Assembly: GCA_002300355.1 (NCBI GenBank)
Contig: NSGV01000001.1
Coordinates: 1,550,001-1,614,000, forward strand
Length of the DNA: 64,000 bases
Reading direction: 5' to 3'
DNA from: Streptomyces sp. TLI_235
GTDB taxonomy: Bacteria > Actinomycetota > Actinomycetes > Streptomycetales > Streptomycetaceae
Part shown: piece after piece, positions 35,276 through 43,636 of the stretch
Layout: each line of letters begins with the position of its first letter
Numbering within the stretch: position 1 is the stretch's first letter
The notes under the pieces: generated by a model
What the model was told of the DNA's origin: nothing
Databases searched by the model: none
Seen by the model: only the letters and a program-made list of their open reading frames with translations
Made by a program: the position numbers and the translations under genes

Positions 35276-36447
35276 GCGCCGCCCCGGGCGCCCTGGTCGC
35301 CCGCCGGGTCGAGGAGCTGGCCGCCGAGCAGCTGCCCGCCTACCTGTACGACCTGCCGGCGCTGCGCACGCACGCCGCCGCCGTCCGGGCCGCGCTGCCC
35401 GCGCGGGTGGAGCTGTACTACGCGGCCAAGGCCAATCCGGAGCCGGCCCTGCTCGCCGCGCTGCGGCCGTACGTGGACGGCTACGAGGTGTCCTCCGGCG
35501 GCGAGTCGGCGCATGTCCGGGCGGCGGTGCCGGGTGCGCCGACCGCCTTCGGCGGGCCCGGCAAGACGCCCGCCGAGATCGCCGCCGGGCTGGCCGCCGG
35601 GGTGCACCGCTGGCATGTGGAGAGCGTCCACGAGCTGCGGCAGCTGGCCGCCGCGGGCGAGACCGTGGACATCCTGCTGCGGGCCAACCTGCCGGTGGCC
35701 GAGGGCGGCCTCGCGGGGGTCGCGCTGGCGATGGGCGGCCGGCCCAGCCCGTTCGGCATGGACCCGGCGGGTGTCGAGGAGTGCCTGCGGCTGCTGGACT
35801 CCCCCGGCTTCACCCGGCTGCGGCTGCGCGGCATCCACGCCCATCTCGCCAGCGGTCTCGACGCGGCGGGCCAACTCGCCCTCACCGAGCGGATCGTGGC
35901 GTACACCACGGGGCTCGGTCTGGCCGAGGCGAACGTCGGCGGCGGCATGGCGGTGGACTACGCCGACCCCGGCCGCCGCTTCGACTGGACGGCCTTCGGC
36001 ATCGGCCTGGAGAAACTGCTGGACGGGCGCCCCGGGCTGCGGCTGCGGATCGAGCCGGGCCGCTCGCTGACCGCCTACTGCGGCTGGTACGCCACCGAGG
36101 TGCTCGACCTCAAACGCAGCCACGGCGAGGACTTCGCGGTGGTCCGCGGCGGCACCCACCACCTGCGCACCCCGGCTACCCGGGGCCACTCCCAGCCCTG
36201 CGCGGTCCTGCCCCGCGAGGGCTGGCCGCACCCGTGGCGGCGGCCCACCGCGGCCGGGCCGCTGGTCACCCTGTCGGGCCAGCTCTGCACGCCCAAGGAC
36301 GTGCTGGCCGCCCGGGTGCCGGCGGCCGGGCTGCGGGCCGGCGACCGGGTGGTGTTCGCGATGGCCGGCGCGTACGCCTGGAACATCTCGCACCACGAGT
36401 TCCTGATGCACCCCCGCCCGGGCTTCCACGTGCTGGACGGGCCGTAG
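35272..36447 (+). CDS. PLP-dependent type III decarboxylase (PvsE/AcsE-like)
   Basis: This 391-aa enzyme has the alanine-racemase-fold decarboxylase pattern (LysA/ornithine decarboxylase type): YYAAKANPEP with the PLP lysine at residue 53, HAHLASGLDA, the phosphate-binding glycine run NVGGGMAVDY, substrate segment EPGRSL, and C-terminal GAYAWNISHHEFLMHP. In vibrioferrin and achromobactin synthesis the homologue (PvsE/AcsE) decarboxylates a citryl-serine-type intermediate to the ethanolamine form. That role is inferred from operon position after two NIS synthetases; a diaminopimelate decarboxylase is less likely here. Confidence 0.87.
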   Translation: MSAAPGALVARRVEELAAEQLPAYLYDLPALRTHAAAVRAALPARVELYYAAKANPEPALLAALRPYVDGYEVSSGGESAHVRAAVPGAPTAFGGPGKTPAEIAAGLAAGVHRWHVESVHELRQLAAAGETVDILLRANLPVAEGGLAGVALAMGGRPSPFGMDPAGVEECLRLLDSPGFTRLRLRGIHAHLASGLDAAGQLALTERIVAYTTGLGLAEANVGGGMAVDYADPGRRFDWTAFGIGLEKLLDGRPGLRLRIEPGRSLTAYCGWYATEVLDLKRSHGEDFAVVRGGTHHLRTPATRGHSQPCAVLPREGWPHPWRRPTAAGPLVTLSGQLCTPKDVLAARVPAAGLRAGDRVVFAMAGAYAWNISHHEFLMHPRPGFHVLDGP

Positions 36448-36524
36448 CGCCCGCCGGGCAGGGCCGCCGCAGGTCGGGACCGGGCGGGCGTGGGAGAGTG
36501 GTACCCGGCGAAGGGAGCAGTCGG

Positions 36525-37337
36525 GTGCTGATGGAGAAGGTGGCGGAGATCCTCGCCGAGGCGTCGGCGGAGGCGGTCGAGCCCCGGTTCCGGGCCCTGG
36601 CGGCGGGCGAGGTGCTGGAGAAGGCGCCCGGCGAGATCGTCACCGTCGCCGACCGCGAGGCCGAGGTGATCATCTCCCGGCGGCTGCGCGAGCTGCTGCC
36701 GGTGCCCGTGGTCGGCGAGGAGGCGGTGGCCGCCGACCCGTCGCTGGCGATGGCGCTCGCCTCCGAGCCCGCCTGCTGGCTGGTCGACCCGGTCGACGGC
36801 ACCGGGAACTTCGTGGCCGGCCGCCCCGACTTCGCGGTGATGGCCTCGCTCGTCCGGGCCGGGCGCACCGTCGCCTCCTGGATCTACCAGCCGGTCGCCG
36901 GAGTCGGCTACGCCGCCGAACTCGGCGCGGGCGCCTGGCGGGACGGGCAGCGCCTCGTCCGGCAGCCGGCCGGTGCCGACCCGGAGCAGTGGCGCGGCTC
37001 GGTGAAGAGCCGCTTCCTCGACCCGGTGCTGCACCACCGGCTGCAGAGCAACGCCCGGGTGTTCGGCGAGATGTCGACCGGCCTGCGCTCGGCCGGCATG
37101 GAGTACCCGCAGCTCGCCGAGGGCCGGCAGGAGTTCATCCTGTACTGGCGCACCCTGCCCTGGGACCACGCCCCGGGCTCACTGCTGGTGACCGAGGCCG
37201 GCGGGGTCTCCGCCCGGCTGGACGGCAGCGAGTACCGCCCCGAGCCGCCGGGCGGCGAGGACGGCCTGCTGGTCGCCTGCGACCCGGCGGTCTGGGAGCG
37301 CACCCAGGAGATCCTCCTCGCCGCCGCCCTGCACTGA
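36525..37337 (+). CDS. Inositol monophosphatase-family phosphatase
   Basis: This 270-aa protein carries both family motifs: DPVDGTGNF (metal and phosphate binding) and WDHAPGSLLVTEAGG near the C-terminus, with GEEAV upstream as the Glu ligand. It uses Mg2+ to hydrolyse phosphomonoesters such as inositol phosphate, histidinol phosphate or PAP. I choose GTG 36525, which has GGGAG 7 nt upstream; ATG 36531 is close. It follows the siderophore operon by 77 nt on the same strand, but no link to siderophore synthesis is evident. Confidence 0.88.
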   Translation: MLMEKVAEILAEASAEAVEPRFRALAAGEVLEKAPGEIVTVADREAEVIISRRLRELLPVPVVGEEAVAADPSLAMALASEPACWLVDPVDGTGNFVAGRPDFAVMASLVRAGRTVASWIYQPVAGVGYAAELGAGAWRDGQRLVRQPAGADPEQWRGSVKSRFLDPVLHHRLQSNARVFGEMSTGLRSAGMEYPQLAEGRQEFILYWRTLPWDHAPGSLLVTEAGGVSARLDGSEYRPEPPGGEDGLLVACDPAVWERTQEILLAAALH

Positions 37338-37400
37338 GCCGACCCGCACTGAGCCACCCTGCACCCTGCACCGGCCGCCCCGCGGCGAGCACCGCGGCGG

Positions 37401-38603
37401 CTACCAGAGCACCGGGAGCCGCTCGGGCAGTCGCTTGATGAAGCCGGGCCGCCAGGCGAGCTGTTCCACCGGCAGGGCGAGCCGCAGCTCCGGCAGCCGC
37501 TGGACGAGCGCGGTCAGCGCGATCCCGGCGTGGGTGCGGCCGAGCGCCGAGGCCGGGCAGAAGTGCCGGCCGGCGCCGAACGCCAGGTGCGGGTTCTCCG
37601 GCCGGTCGAAGTCGATCCGCTCGGGGTGCGGGAACACCTCCGGATCGTGGTTGGCGCCCTCGACGAGGACGAGCACCAGCTCGCCCGCGCGGACCAGCAC
37701 CTCGCCGAGTTGCACGTCGGCCAGGGCCAGCCGGGGCAGCGCGTCCCCGATGGAGAGGTTCCAGCGCAGCAGCTCCTCCACCGCGCGGTCGATCACGGCA
37801 GGCTCGGTGCGGATCCGCTCGGCGAGCTCCGGCCGCTGCACCAGCATGATGACCGCGTGCAGCAGGAAGGACGAGGTGGAGACCGCACCCGCGCCGAACA
37901 GCGAGAGCGCCACGGTGGCGAGCAGTTCGTCGGGGATCCGGTCGGCGGCGTCCGGGGAGCGGCGCAGCTCGGCGAAGCGGCCGAGCAGGCCCTCGGTGGG
38001 CTCGGGGTCGGCGTTCAGCCGGTCGACCATGTAGCCGAGGTCCTTGTACCAGTTGGCCGTTGAGCCCTCGAAGGGCGTGGGGCTGGTGAGGAAGGCGAGG
38101 TCGATGCCGGCCATCAGGCGCCGCCAGTCGTCGGTCGGTATGCCGAGCAGCCGGCAGTGCAGCGCGGCCGAGTAGGGCTCGGTGAAGCCGTCGCGCAGTT
38201 CGCCCGGGGCGCCCGTCGCGACCAGGCGGTCGATCAGGCGGTGCGCCTCGGCGGCCAGCCAGGGCGCCAACTCGCGGTCGGCGCGCGGGTTCAGGGTCTT
38301 CATCACGGCCTGCCGCAGGCCGGCGCTGTTGATGTTGCCCATGTTGTTGACCACCTCGGGCGGGATGGTCAGCGCGTACTGGCGCGGGACACCGGGGTTG
38401 GCGGTGTCCTTGAGGCTGAAGCGCTCGTCCTCCAGCACCTGGGTGGCGAGGGCGTGACTGCTGACCAGCCAGGCCTCGTCGCCGGTCATGGTGCGGACCC
38501 TGGCCACCGGGTGCTTCTCGCGGAGGGTGGCCACCTCCTCGGGGACGATGTCGCCGCGCCGGGAGAGCGGGAAGGCGAACTCGGGCTGTTCGGTGACGGT
38601 CAC
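37401..38603 (-). CDS. Cytochrome P450, CYP121-like
   Basis: This 400-aa P450 has heme motif FGAGRHFCPAS (Cys349), ExxR at 277-280, and an I helix reading GAGAVSTSS instead of the usual A/G-G-x-D/E-T-T. That unusual helix, PPEVVNNMGNI (81-91) and the exact C-terminal ERLPVLW agree with what I recall of M. tuberculosis CYP121A1, which forms the C-C bond of mycocyclosin from cyclo(Tyr-Tyr). Ser242 aligns with CYP121 Ser237; Lys390 stands where CYP121 has Arg386, and CPAS replaces CPGS. It follows the cyclodipeptide synthase by 36 nt in one operon, so it very probably oxidises that cyclodipeptide. Confidence 0.9.
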   Translation of the reverse strand: MTVTEQPEFAFPLSRRGDIVPEEVATLREKHPVARVRTMTGDEAWLVSSHALATQVLEDERFSLKDTANPGVPRQYALTIPPEVVNNMGNINSAGLRQAVMKTLNPRADRELAPWLAAEAHRLIDRLVATGAPGELRDGFTEPYSAALHCRLLGIPTDDWRRLMAGIDLAFLTSPTPFEGSTANWYKDLGYMVDRLNADPEPTEGLLGRFAELRRSPDAADRIPDELLATVALSLFGAGAVSTSSFLLHAVIMLVQRPELAERIRTEPAVIDRAVEELLRWNLSIGDALPRLALADVQLGEVLVRAGELVLVLVEGANHDPEVFPHPERIDFDRPENPHLAFGAGRHFCPASALGRTHAGIALTALVQRLPELRLALPVEQLAWRPGFIKRLPERLPVLW

Positions 38604-38639
38604 GGGGCTCCTCGGTGGTGCGAAGGTGGGTCGGTGCGG

Positions 38640-39359
38640 TCAGGCGGCGGGCCGGTCGGCCGCCGCGGCGGTGGGCCGGACGACCGCGTAGCCCTGGCCG
38701 GGGGCCGCGTGCAGGCCGTCCGATCGGCCGAACAGCACGCCGGTGAGCGGCAGTTCGAGGTGGTAGCAGGCGACGGAGCTGGGCACGCCGAGCAGTGCCG
38801 GGGTGTCCAGGAAGAACGGGAGTTCGGCCGCGATGTAGCGGATCGCGGCGGCGAGGTGCTCGGCCGCCGGGGCGGCCCCGCCGAGCCGGGCGCGCAGGAA
38901 GTCGCAGGCCATCCGCTCGACGGCCTCGCGGAGCGGCCGGTCGGCCACCAGGGCGTCCAGGACGGCGGTGTGCAGTCTGCGGTAGGCCTCGCCGCTGGTG
39001 AAGTCCGAGAGCGCGTAGGTGCGGACGCCCGGGCGGCCGGCCTCGGTGACCCCGCGTTCGATCCGCCGGCGGGTGGCCTTGACCTCCTTGGCGGCGCGCC
39101 GCCGGGCGGCGTCCGGCGGGTAGCCCTGGGCGCCGAACTGGGCGTCCACGTGCTGATCGGCGTGGACGACGTCCACGGTGTCGAAGAACTCCCTCCCCCA
39201 GTGCACGAGTCGGGTGATGCGGTCGGCGCTGAAGTAGCTGTTCCCGGGGCTGACGCCGATCAGCAGGTGGTCGCCGCGGGCGAAGACCCGGCGGCAGCGT
39301 TCGGAGTACGGGAATGCCTGGAATTCGTCGAGGGTGGTGCTCAGCAGTGTTTCGCTCAT
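38640..39359 (-). CDS. Cyclodipeptide synthase (NYH subfamily)
   Basis: This 239-aa CDPS uses two aminoacyl-tRNAs to make a diketopiperazine. GVSPGNSYFS places the catalytic Ser at 37 and Asn at 40, the same numbers as in AlbC. RYIAAELPFFLDTP supplies Tyr175 and Glu179, and CYH supplies Tyr199-His200, so Asn40/Tyr/His put it in the NYH subfamily. A GGAGG ribosome site precedes the ATG. With the CYP121-like P450 downstream, cyclo(Tyr-Tyr) or a related aromatic product is the first guess; pocket residues need alignment to confirm. Confidence 0.93.
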   Translation of the reverse strand: MSETLLSTTLDEFQAFPYSERCRRVFARGDHLLIGVSPGNSYFSADRITRLVHWGREFFDTVDVVHADQHVDAQFGAQGYPPDAARRRAAKEVKATRRRIERGVTEAGRPGVRTYALSDFTSGEAYRRLHTAVLDALVADRPLREAVERMACDFLRARLGGAAPAAEHLAAAIRYIAAELPFFLDTPALLGVPSSVACYHLELPLTGVLFGRSDGLHAAPGQGYAVVRPTAAAADRPAA

Positions 39360-39788
39360 GCCGATTTCCTCCGCCGGACAGGGACGGGTGCGGACGGCGC
39401 CGGATTCACCGGGCCGGTGGTGCGGTGTGCGGGTGCGGGCGGCCGCACGGGTCCGGCGCCGGGGTGGGGCGCGACGGACGGGGCCGGAGAACGGGGGGCA
39501 GGCAGGCTCAGATCGCCCGCGAGCAGGCCGAAGACGGCACGGCGGAGCCCCCTCGCGCCGCTAGTCCCGGGGAGCCGTGCGCTCCCGGTGTGGCGGCGAC
39601 CACGAGAAGCTACCGCCGATCTTCACCGCTTCGGCAAGCCCGGCAGGGCGATTGGCGAAATACCCACCCGGTGCGGCCGAAAAATGCTGGACAACCGGAG
39701 ATCGGTATGTCCACGGAACGAATCGCTCCCGATTAACAAATCACGGCCGGAACGGCCAGTGTGTTTTCCTCCGAACAGAATTGACGAA
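39360..39788. promoter_or_regulatory. Leader and promoter region of the CDPS operon
   Basis: This 429-nt gap separates the decarboxylase stop from the CDPS start, both on the minus strand. The part from about 39600 to 39790 is AT-richer than the surrounding genes, as expected for a promoter. It holds a small inverted repeat AATCG-CTCC-CGATT (39721-39734). I cannot fix -10 and -35 elements with confidence, and no iron box is present. Confidence 0.35.
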
Positions 39789-41267
39789 TCATCGTGTTCG
39801 GCTGGAGGATTCCTCCGCCCGACGGCCGGCCGCGGTGACCTCGGCCAGCAGCGCGTCCAGGTCCGCGGGCTCGGTGTGCGGATTCAGCAGGGTGAGCTTC
39901 AGGCGGACCCGGCCGGCGCCCTCGCCGGGGAGTTCGGTGCGCCCGACGACGGCGCGGCCGGTGCGCAGCAGGTCCCGGCGGAGTTCGGCGTTGAGCCGGT
40001 CGAGCAGGGCCGGTCCGGCTGCCGGCGGCCGGTAGCGGAAGACCACGGTGGTGAGCACCGGCGGGCCGTGGAGTTCCAGCACGGGCCGGGCCGCGACGGC
40101 CTCGGCCGCGTGGTGGGCCAGCCGGTGGCAGCCGTCGACCAGAGCACCCAGCCCGGCCCGGCCGAGGGCGGCGAGGGTGACGGCGATCTTGAAGGCGTCC
40201 GGGCGGCGGGTGGTGCGCAGCGAGAGGCCGAGCAGGCTCGGGTAGCCGGCCTGCTCGTCGTCGGCCGGGTTGAGGTAGACCGCACGCCGGGCCAGCGGGG
40301 CGTAGCTCTCGGCCCGTCGGACCAGGAAGACGCCGGCGGCCGCGGGCTGCCAGCCGATCTTGTGCCAGTCGAGGGCGAGGGAGTCTGCGCGTCCGATGCC
40401 GTCGAGCAGGGGGGCGAGCCGCTCGGAGAGCAGGGCGCCGCCGCCGTACGCGGCGTCGACGTGCAGCCAGGTCCCGTACTGCGCGGCGAGGTCTGCGGCC
40501 CGGTGCAGCGGGTCGACCGCGCCGGTGTCGGTGGTGCCGGCGGTGGCGACCACCGCGATCGGGATCTCGCCGCGCCGGGCGGTGCCGGCGAGGGCCTCGG
40601 CGAGGGCGTCGCCGTCCATCCGCAGGGCGCGGTCGACGGGGACGGGGAGGACGGCCCGTTCACCGAGGCCGAGGACGGCGGCCGCGCGCTGGACGGAGAA
40701 GTGCGCGGCGGCGGAGGCGAGGATGCGCGGACGGGCCCCGGCGGGCAGGCCGTGCAGTTCGGCGCCGGGGAAGGCCCGGTCGCGGGCGAGCATCAGGCCC
40801 ATCAGGTTGGACTCGCTGCCGCCGGAGGTGAGCACGCCCGCGGCTGTGGCCGGGAGGCCGGCCAGGGCGGCGAGCTCGGCGAGCAGGGCGGTCTCCAGGG
40901 CGGTGGCGGCCGGGGCCTGGTCCCAGGAGTCCTGGGAGGGGTTGAGGGCGCTGACCGCAAGGTCGGCGGCGGCCGCGACGGCGAGCGGCGGGCAGTGCAG
41001 GTGGGCCGCGCAGGCCGGATCGGCCGGGTCCGCGGCGTACAGGGCCAGCAGCCGGACGAGCCGGGCGAGGGCGTCCGGGCCGGGCGGCGCGGCGAGGGCG
41101 GCCCGGACCTGCCGGGCGATCTCCGCGGGCTCGCCGGCGGGGACCGGCCCGCCGCGGTCGGCGGCGCCGGCGGCGAGCGCGGCCAGCACCTCGTCGAGCA
41201 GCGGCCGCAGCGCCTCGGGGCCGGCCATGCCGCCGGAGAGCGCGTCGGGGCCGGCCGGCGGTCTCAT
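39789..41267 (-). CDS. ddc: PLP-dependent L-2,4-diaminobutyrate decarboxylase-like protein
   Basis: This 492-aa group II decarboxylase shows LTSGGSESNLMGLMLARD, the central HVDAAYGGG and the PLP lysine in LALDWHKIGWQP. Paired with a diaminobutyrate aminotransferase just upstream, it most likely decarboxylates L-2,4-diaminobutyrate to 1,3-diaminopropane, as in rhizobactin and acinetobactin-type systems. An aromatic or glutamate decarboxylase function cannot be excluded. It is 169 nt downstream of the aminotransferase on the same strand and presumably shares its iron-controlled promoter. The length is normal. Confidence 0.8.
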   Translation of the reverse strand: MRPPAGPDALSGGMAGPEALRPLLDEVLAALAAGAADRGGPVPAGEPAEIARQVRAALAAPPGPDALARLVRLLALYAADPADPACAAHLHCPPLAVAAAADLAVSALNPSQDSWDQAPAATALETALLAELAALAGLPATAAGVLTSGGSESNLMGLMLARDRAFPGAELHGLPAGARPRILASAAAHFSVQRAAAVLGLGERAVLPVPVDRALRMDGDALAEALAGTARRGEIPIAVVATAGTTDTGAVDPLHRAADLAAQYGTWLHVDAAYGGGALLSERLAPLLDGIGRADSLALDWHKIGWQPAAAGVFLVRRAESYAPLARRAVYLNPADDEQAGYPSLLGLSLRTTRRPDAFKIAVTLAALGRAGLGALVDGCHRLAHHAAEAVAARPVLELHGPPVLTTVVFRYRPPAAGPALLDRLNAELRRDLLRTGRAVVGRTELPGEGAGRVRLKLTLLNPHTEPADLDALLAEVTAAGRRAEESSSRTR

Positions 41268-41436
41268 GCCCGTGCCCGGGAAGCGGCCGGTGCGGGCGCG
41301 GCGGCCGGCGGAACGTGCGGCGGGCGCACCCGGCGGGCCCGCGAGCCGGCCGCGGGCCCCACGCCCGTCCGACCGGAACGGCGGGCACGTGCAACCGGCC
41401 GAGCACCCGCCTCGCAGCGGCGACCGGCCGCGGGTC

Positions 41437-42798
41437 TCATCCGTGTGCCCGGGAGGCGGCCTCGACGGCGTCGGCGAGCCGGTCGAGGACGGCCTCGGCC
41501 TGTTCGTCGGTGATGGTGAGCGGGGGCAGCAGGCGGAGCACGGCGTCGTGGCGGCCGCCGAGTTCGACGATCAGGCCGCGCTCCAGGCAGGCCTCGCGGA
41601 CCCGGACGGCGAGCCGCGGATCGGCGGGCAGGGCGCCGCAGCTGTCGGGGGTGCCGGCCGGGTCGACGAGTTCGACGCCGAGCATCAGGCCGCGGCCGCG
41701 GACGTCGCCGATCACCGGCAGTCGGCTCTGCAGGCCGGCGAGCCGGGCGGCCATCCGGGCGCCGACCAGCCGGGACCGCTCGACCAGGCCGTGCGCGGCG
41801 ACGTACCGCAGGGTGGCGGCGCCGGCGGCCATGGCGAGGGTGTTGCCGCGGAAGGTGCCGGTGTGGGCGCCGGGCCGCCAGCCGTCGTAGTCCTCGCGGT
41901 AGACGACGGCGGCGAGCGGGAGGCTGCCGCCGATGGCCTTGGAGAGCACGATCGCGTCCGGTTCGATGCCGCTGTGCTCGACGGCCCACATGGCGCCGGT
42001 GCGGCCGACGCCGGTCTGCACCTCGTCCACGATCAGCGGGATGCCGCGGTCGGCGGTGATCCGCCGCATGGTGCGCAGCCACTCGTCGGGCGCCGGGACG
42101 ACGCCGCCCTCGCCCTGCACGGCCTCCAGGATCATCGCGGCGGGGGCGGTGACCCCGCCGGCCGGGTCGTCGAGCAGCCGCTCGGTGTAGGCGGCGGAGA
42201 GTTCGGCGCCGCGGTCGCCGCCGACCCCGAACGGGCAGCGGTACGGGTACGGGTAGGGCAGCCGGGTGACCTCGCCGCCGCCCGGCAGCGGGGACTTGAC
42301 GGCGACCGAGCCGGTGACGGCGAGGGCGCCCGCGGTCATGCCGTGGTAGGCCCCGGTGAAGGCGAGGGCGCCGCGCCGCCCGGTCGCGGTCTGCATGAGT
42401 TTGAGGGCGGCCTCGACCGCGTCGGTGCCGGCCGGGCCGCAGAAGTGCACCTTGGCGCGGGCGGCGAAGGCGGGCGGCAGCGCCTCGAAGAGCGCGGTGG
42501 TGAAGTCGTCCTTCTCGGCGGTGGCGAGGTCGAGGAGGTGGAGCGGGGCGCCGCCGTCGAGGGTGCGGCGGATGGCCTCCAGCACCACCGGGTGGTTGTG
42601 GCCGAGCACCAGGGTGCCGGCGCCGGAGAGGCAGTCGAGGTAGCGCCGGCCGTCGGCCCCCTCCACGGTCATGCCGTTGGCCCGGACCGGCACGATCGGG
42701 AAGGACCGGGCGTAGGTGCGGGCGGCGGACTCGCGGATGCGCTGGCGGCGCAGGATCGCGTCACCGGCCGGGGCGGCGGTGTCGACGGTGGGGCTCAC
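41437..42798 (-). CDS. dat: Diaminobutyrate-2-oxoglutarate aminotransferase (class III)
   Basis: This 453-aa class III aminotransferase has DEVQTGVGRTG before the PLP site, the Schiff-base lysine in LSKAIGGSLPLAAVVY, and the N-terminal LDCLSGAGTLVLGHNHPVV typical of EctB/Dat enzymes. It would convert aspartate semialdehyde and glutamate to L-2,4-diaminobutyrate. Homologues supply siderophore pathways (AcsF, RhbA). The GTG start follows a GAGGAGAG ribosome site, and a strong iron box lies 19 nt upstream. No ectoine genes are near, which favours the siderophore reading. Confidence 0.85.
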   Translation of the reverse strand: MSPTVDTAAPAGDAILRRQRIRESAARTYARSFPIVPVRANGMTVEGADGRRYLDCLSGAGTLVLGHNHPVVLEAIRRTLDGGAPLHLLDLATAEKDDFTTALFEALPPAFAARAKVHFCGPAGTDAVEAALKLMQTATGRRGALAFTGAYHGMTAGALAVTGSVAVKSPLPGGGEVTRLPYPYPYRCPFGVGGDRGAELSAAYTERLLDDPAGGVTAPAAMILEAVQGEGGVVPAPDEWLRTMRRITADRGIPLIVDEVQTGVGRTGAMWAVEHSGIEPDAIVLSKAIGGSLPLAAVVYREDYDGWRPGAHTGTFRGNTLAMAAGAATLRYVAAHGLVERSRLVGARMAARLAGLQSRLPVIGDVRGRGLMLGVELVDPAGTPDSCGALPADPRLAVRVREACLERGLIVELGGRHDAVLRLLPPLTITDEQAEAVLDRLADAVEAASRAHG

Positions 42799-42816
42799 AG
42801 ACGGGCTCTCCTCACT

Positions 42817-42836
42817 AAGTTAGGCAAGCCTAACTT
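42817..42836 (-). promoter_or_regulatory. Iron box before dat-ddc
   Basis: AAGTTAGGC-AA-GCCTAACTT is a perfect 9-bp inverted repeat directly before the dat ribosome site and contains the TTAGG...CCTAA iron-box core. Control by DmdR1/IdeR is inferred, putting diaminobutyrate synthesis in the same regulon as the siderophore operon. Confidence 0.82.
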
Positions 42837-43033
42837 TACTTGCGGAGCCTCTCCGTCACCGCCGGGTCGGGCCACCCGTCTCCGGGGTGTGGCTCCGCCC
42901 TGCCCCAACGACCGAAGCGCCCGGAGGTCACGGGTGGATTTCCGCCGGGCCCGTGCGGGCACCACGGAGCCGGTCGCGGGACCGGTCGCGGCGGCACCGC
43001 GGGGCCGGCCGGGCTGGTCCTAGACTGCGGCGC

Positions 43034-43636
43034 ATGGCCGACGACGATCGTGCAGAGCGGGCGCGCGCCCGGGAGTTCTTCGCGGCCCGGGCCGCCGGGT
43101 GGGACGCGAAGTTTCCCGACGACGGGCCCCGCTACGCCGCCGCGATTGCCGAACTGGCGCCCGGCGAGGGGGCGTTCGTGATCGACGCGGGGTGCGGCAC
43201 CGGCCGGGCGCTGCCCCTGCTGCGGGCCGCGGTCGGGGCCCGGGGCACCGTGCTGGGCGTGGACCTGACCCCGGAGATGCTGGCGCTGGCCGCCGCGCAC
43301 CGCGATGCCGCGGCCCTGGTGCAGGCCGACTGCGCCCGGCTGCCGCTGCCCGACGCGGTGGTCGACCTGGTCTTCGGCGCCGGCCTGATCTCCCACCTGC
43401 CCGGCCCCGCGGAGGGTCTGCGCGAGCTCGCCCGGGTGACCCGGCCGACGGGTCGGCTCGCGCTCTACCACCCGATCGGGCGGGCCGCGTTGGCCGCCCG
43501 GCACGGGCGGCAGATCACCCTGGACGACCTGCGCGCCGAGCCCAACCTCGGCCCGCTGCTGGCCGCGAACGGCTGGCGGCTGACCTCGTACACCGACACC
43601 GACGAATGCTTCCTCGCGGTCGCCGAGCGGGCCTGA
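43034..43636 (+). CDS. Class I SAM-dependent methyltransferase
   Basis: This 200-aa methyltransferase has SAM motif I VIDAGCGTGRALPLL, the acidic residue in GVDLTPEML, and motif IV region VDLVFGAGLISHLP. The fold is UbiE/COQ5-like small-molecule methyltransferase. TAGACT at 43021-43026 is a -10 box 8 nt before the ATG, suggesting a leaderless mRNA. Its stop directly abuts the convergent response-regulator stop (TGATCA). Substrate unknown; it is divergent from the dat gene, so a part in the nearby metabolite region is possible but unsupported. Confidence 0.87.
   Translation: MADDDRAERARAREFFAARAAGWDAKFPDDGPRYAAAIAELAPGEGAFVIDAGCGTGRALPLLRAAVGARGTVLGVDLTPEMLALAAAHRDAAALVQADCARLPLPDAVVDLVFGAGLISHLPGPAEGLRELARVTRPTGRLALYHPIGRAALAARHGRQITLDDLRAEPNLGPLLAANGWRLTSYTDTDECFLAVAERA

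Noticed and set aside
36448..36524. Possible operon link between the siderophore decarboxylase and the phosphatase gene
   Set aside because: The phosphatase has its own ribosome site, the 77-nt gap is larger than within the operon, and the family has no known role in NIS siderophores; kept as a neighbour only.
39789..41267. Decarboxylase as an aromatic amino acid decarboxylase feeding the cyclodipeptide genes
   Set aside because: Its pairing with a class III diaminobutyrate aminotransferase behind an iron box fits diaminobutyrate decarboxylase better.
43034..43636. Methyltransferase as part of the cyclodipeptide pathway
   Set aside because: Diketopiperazine methyltransferases occur, but this gene is 3.7 kb away, divergent from dat, and has its own leaderless-type promoter.
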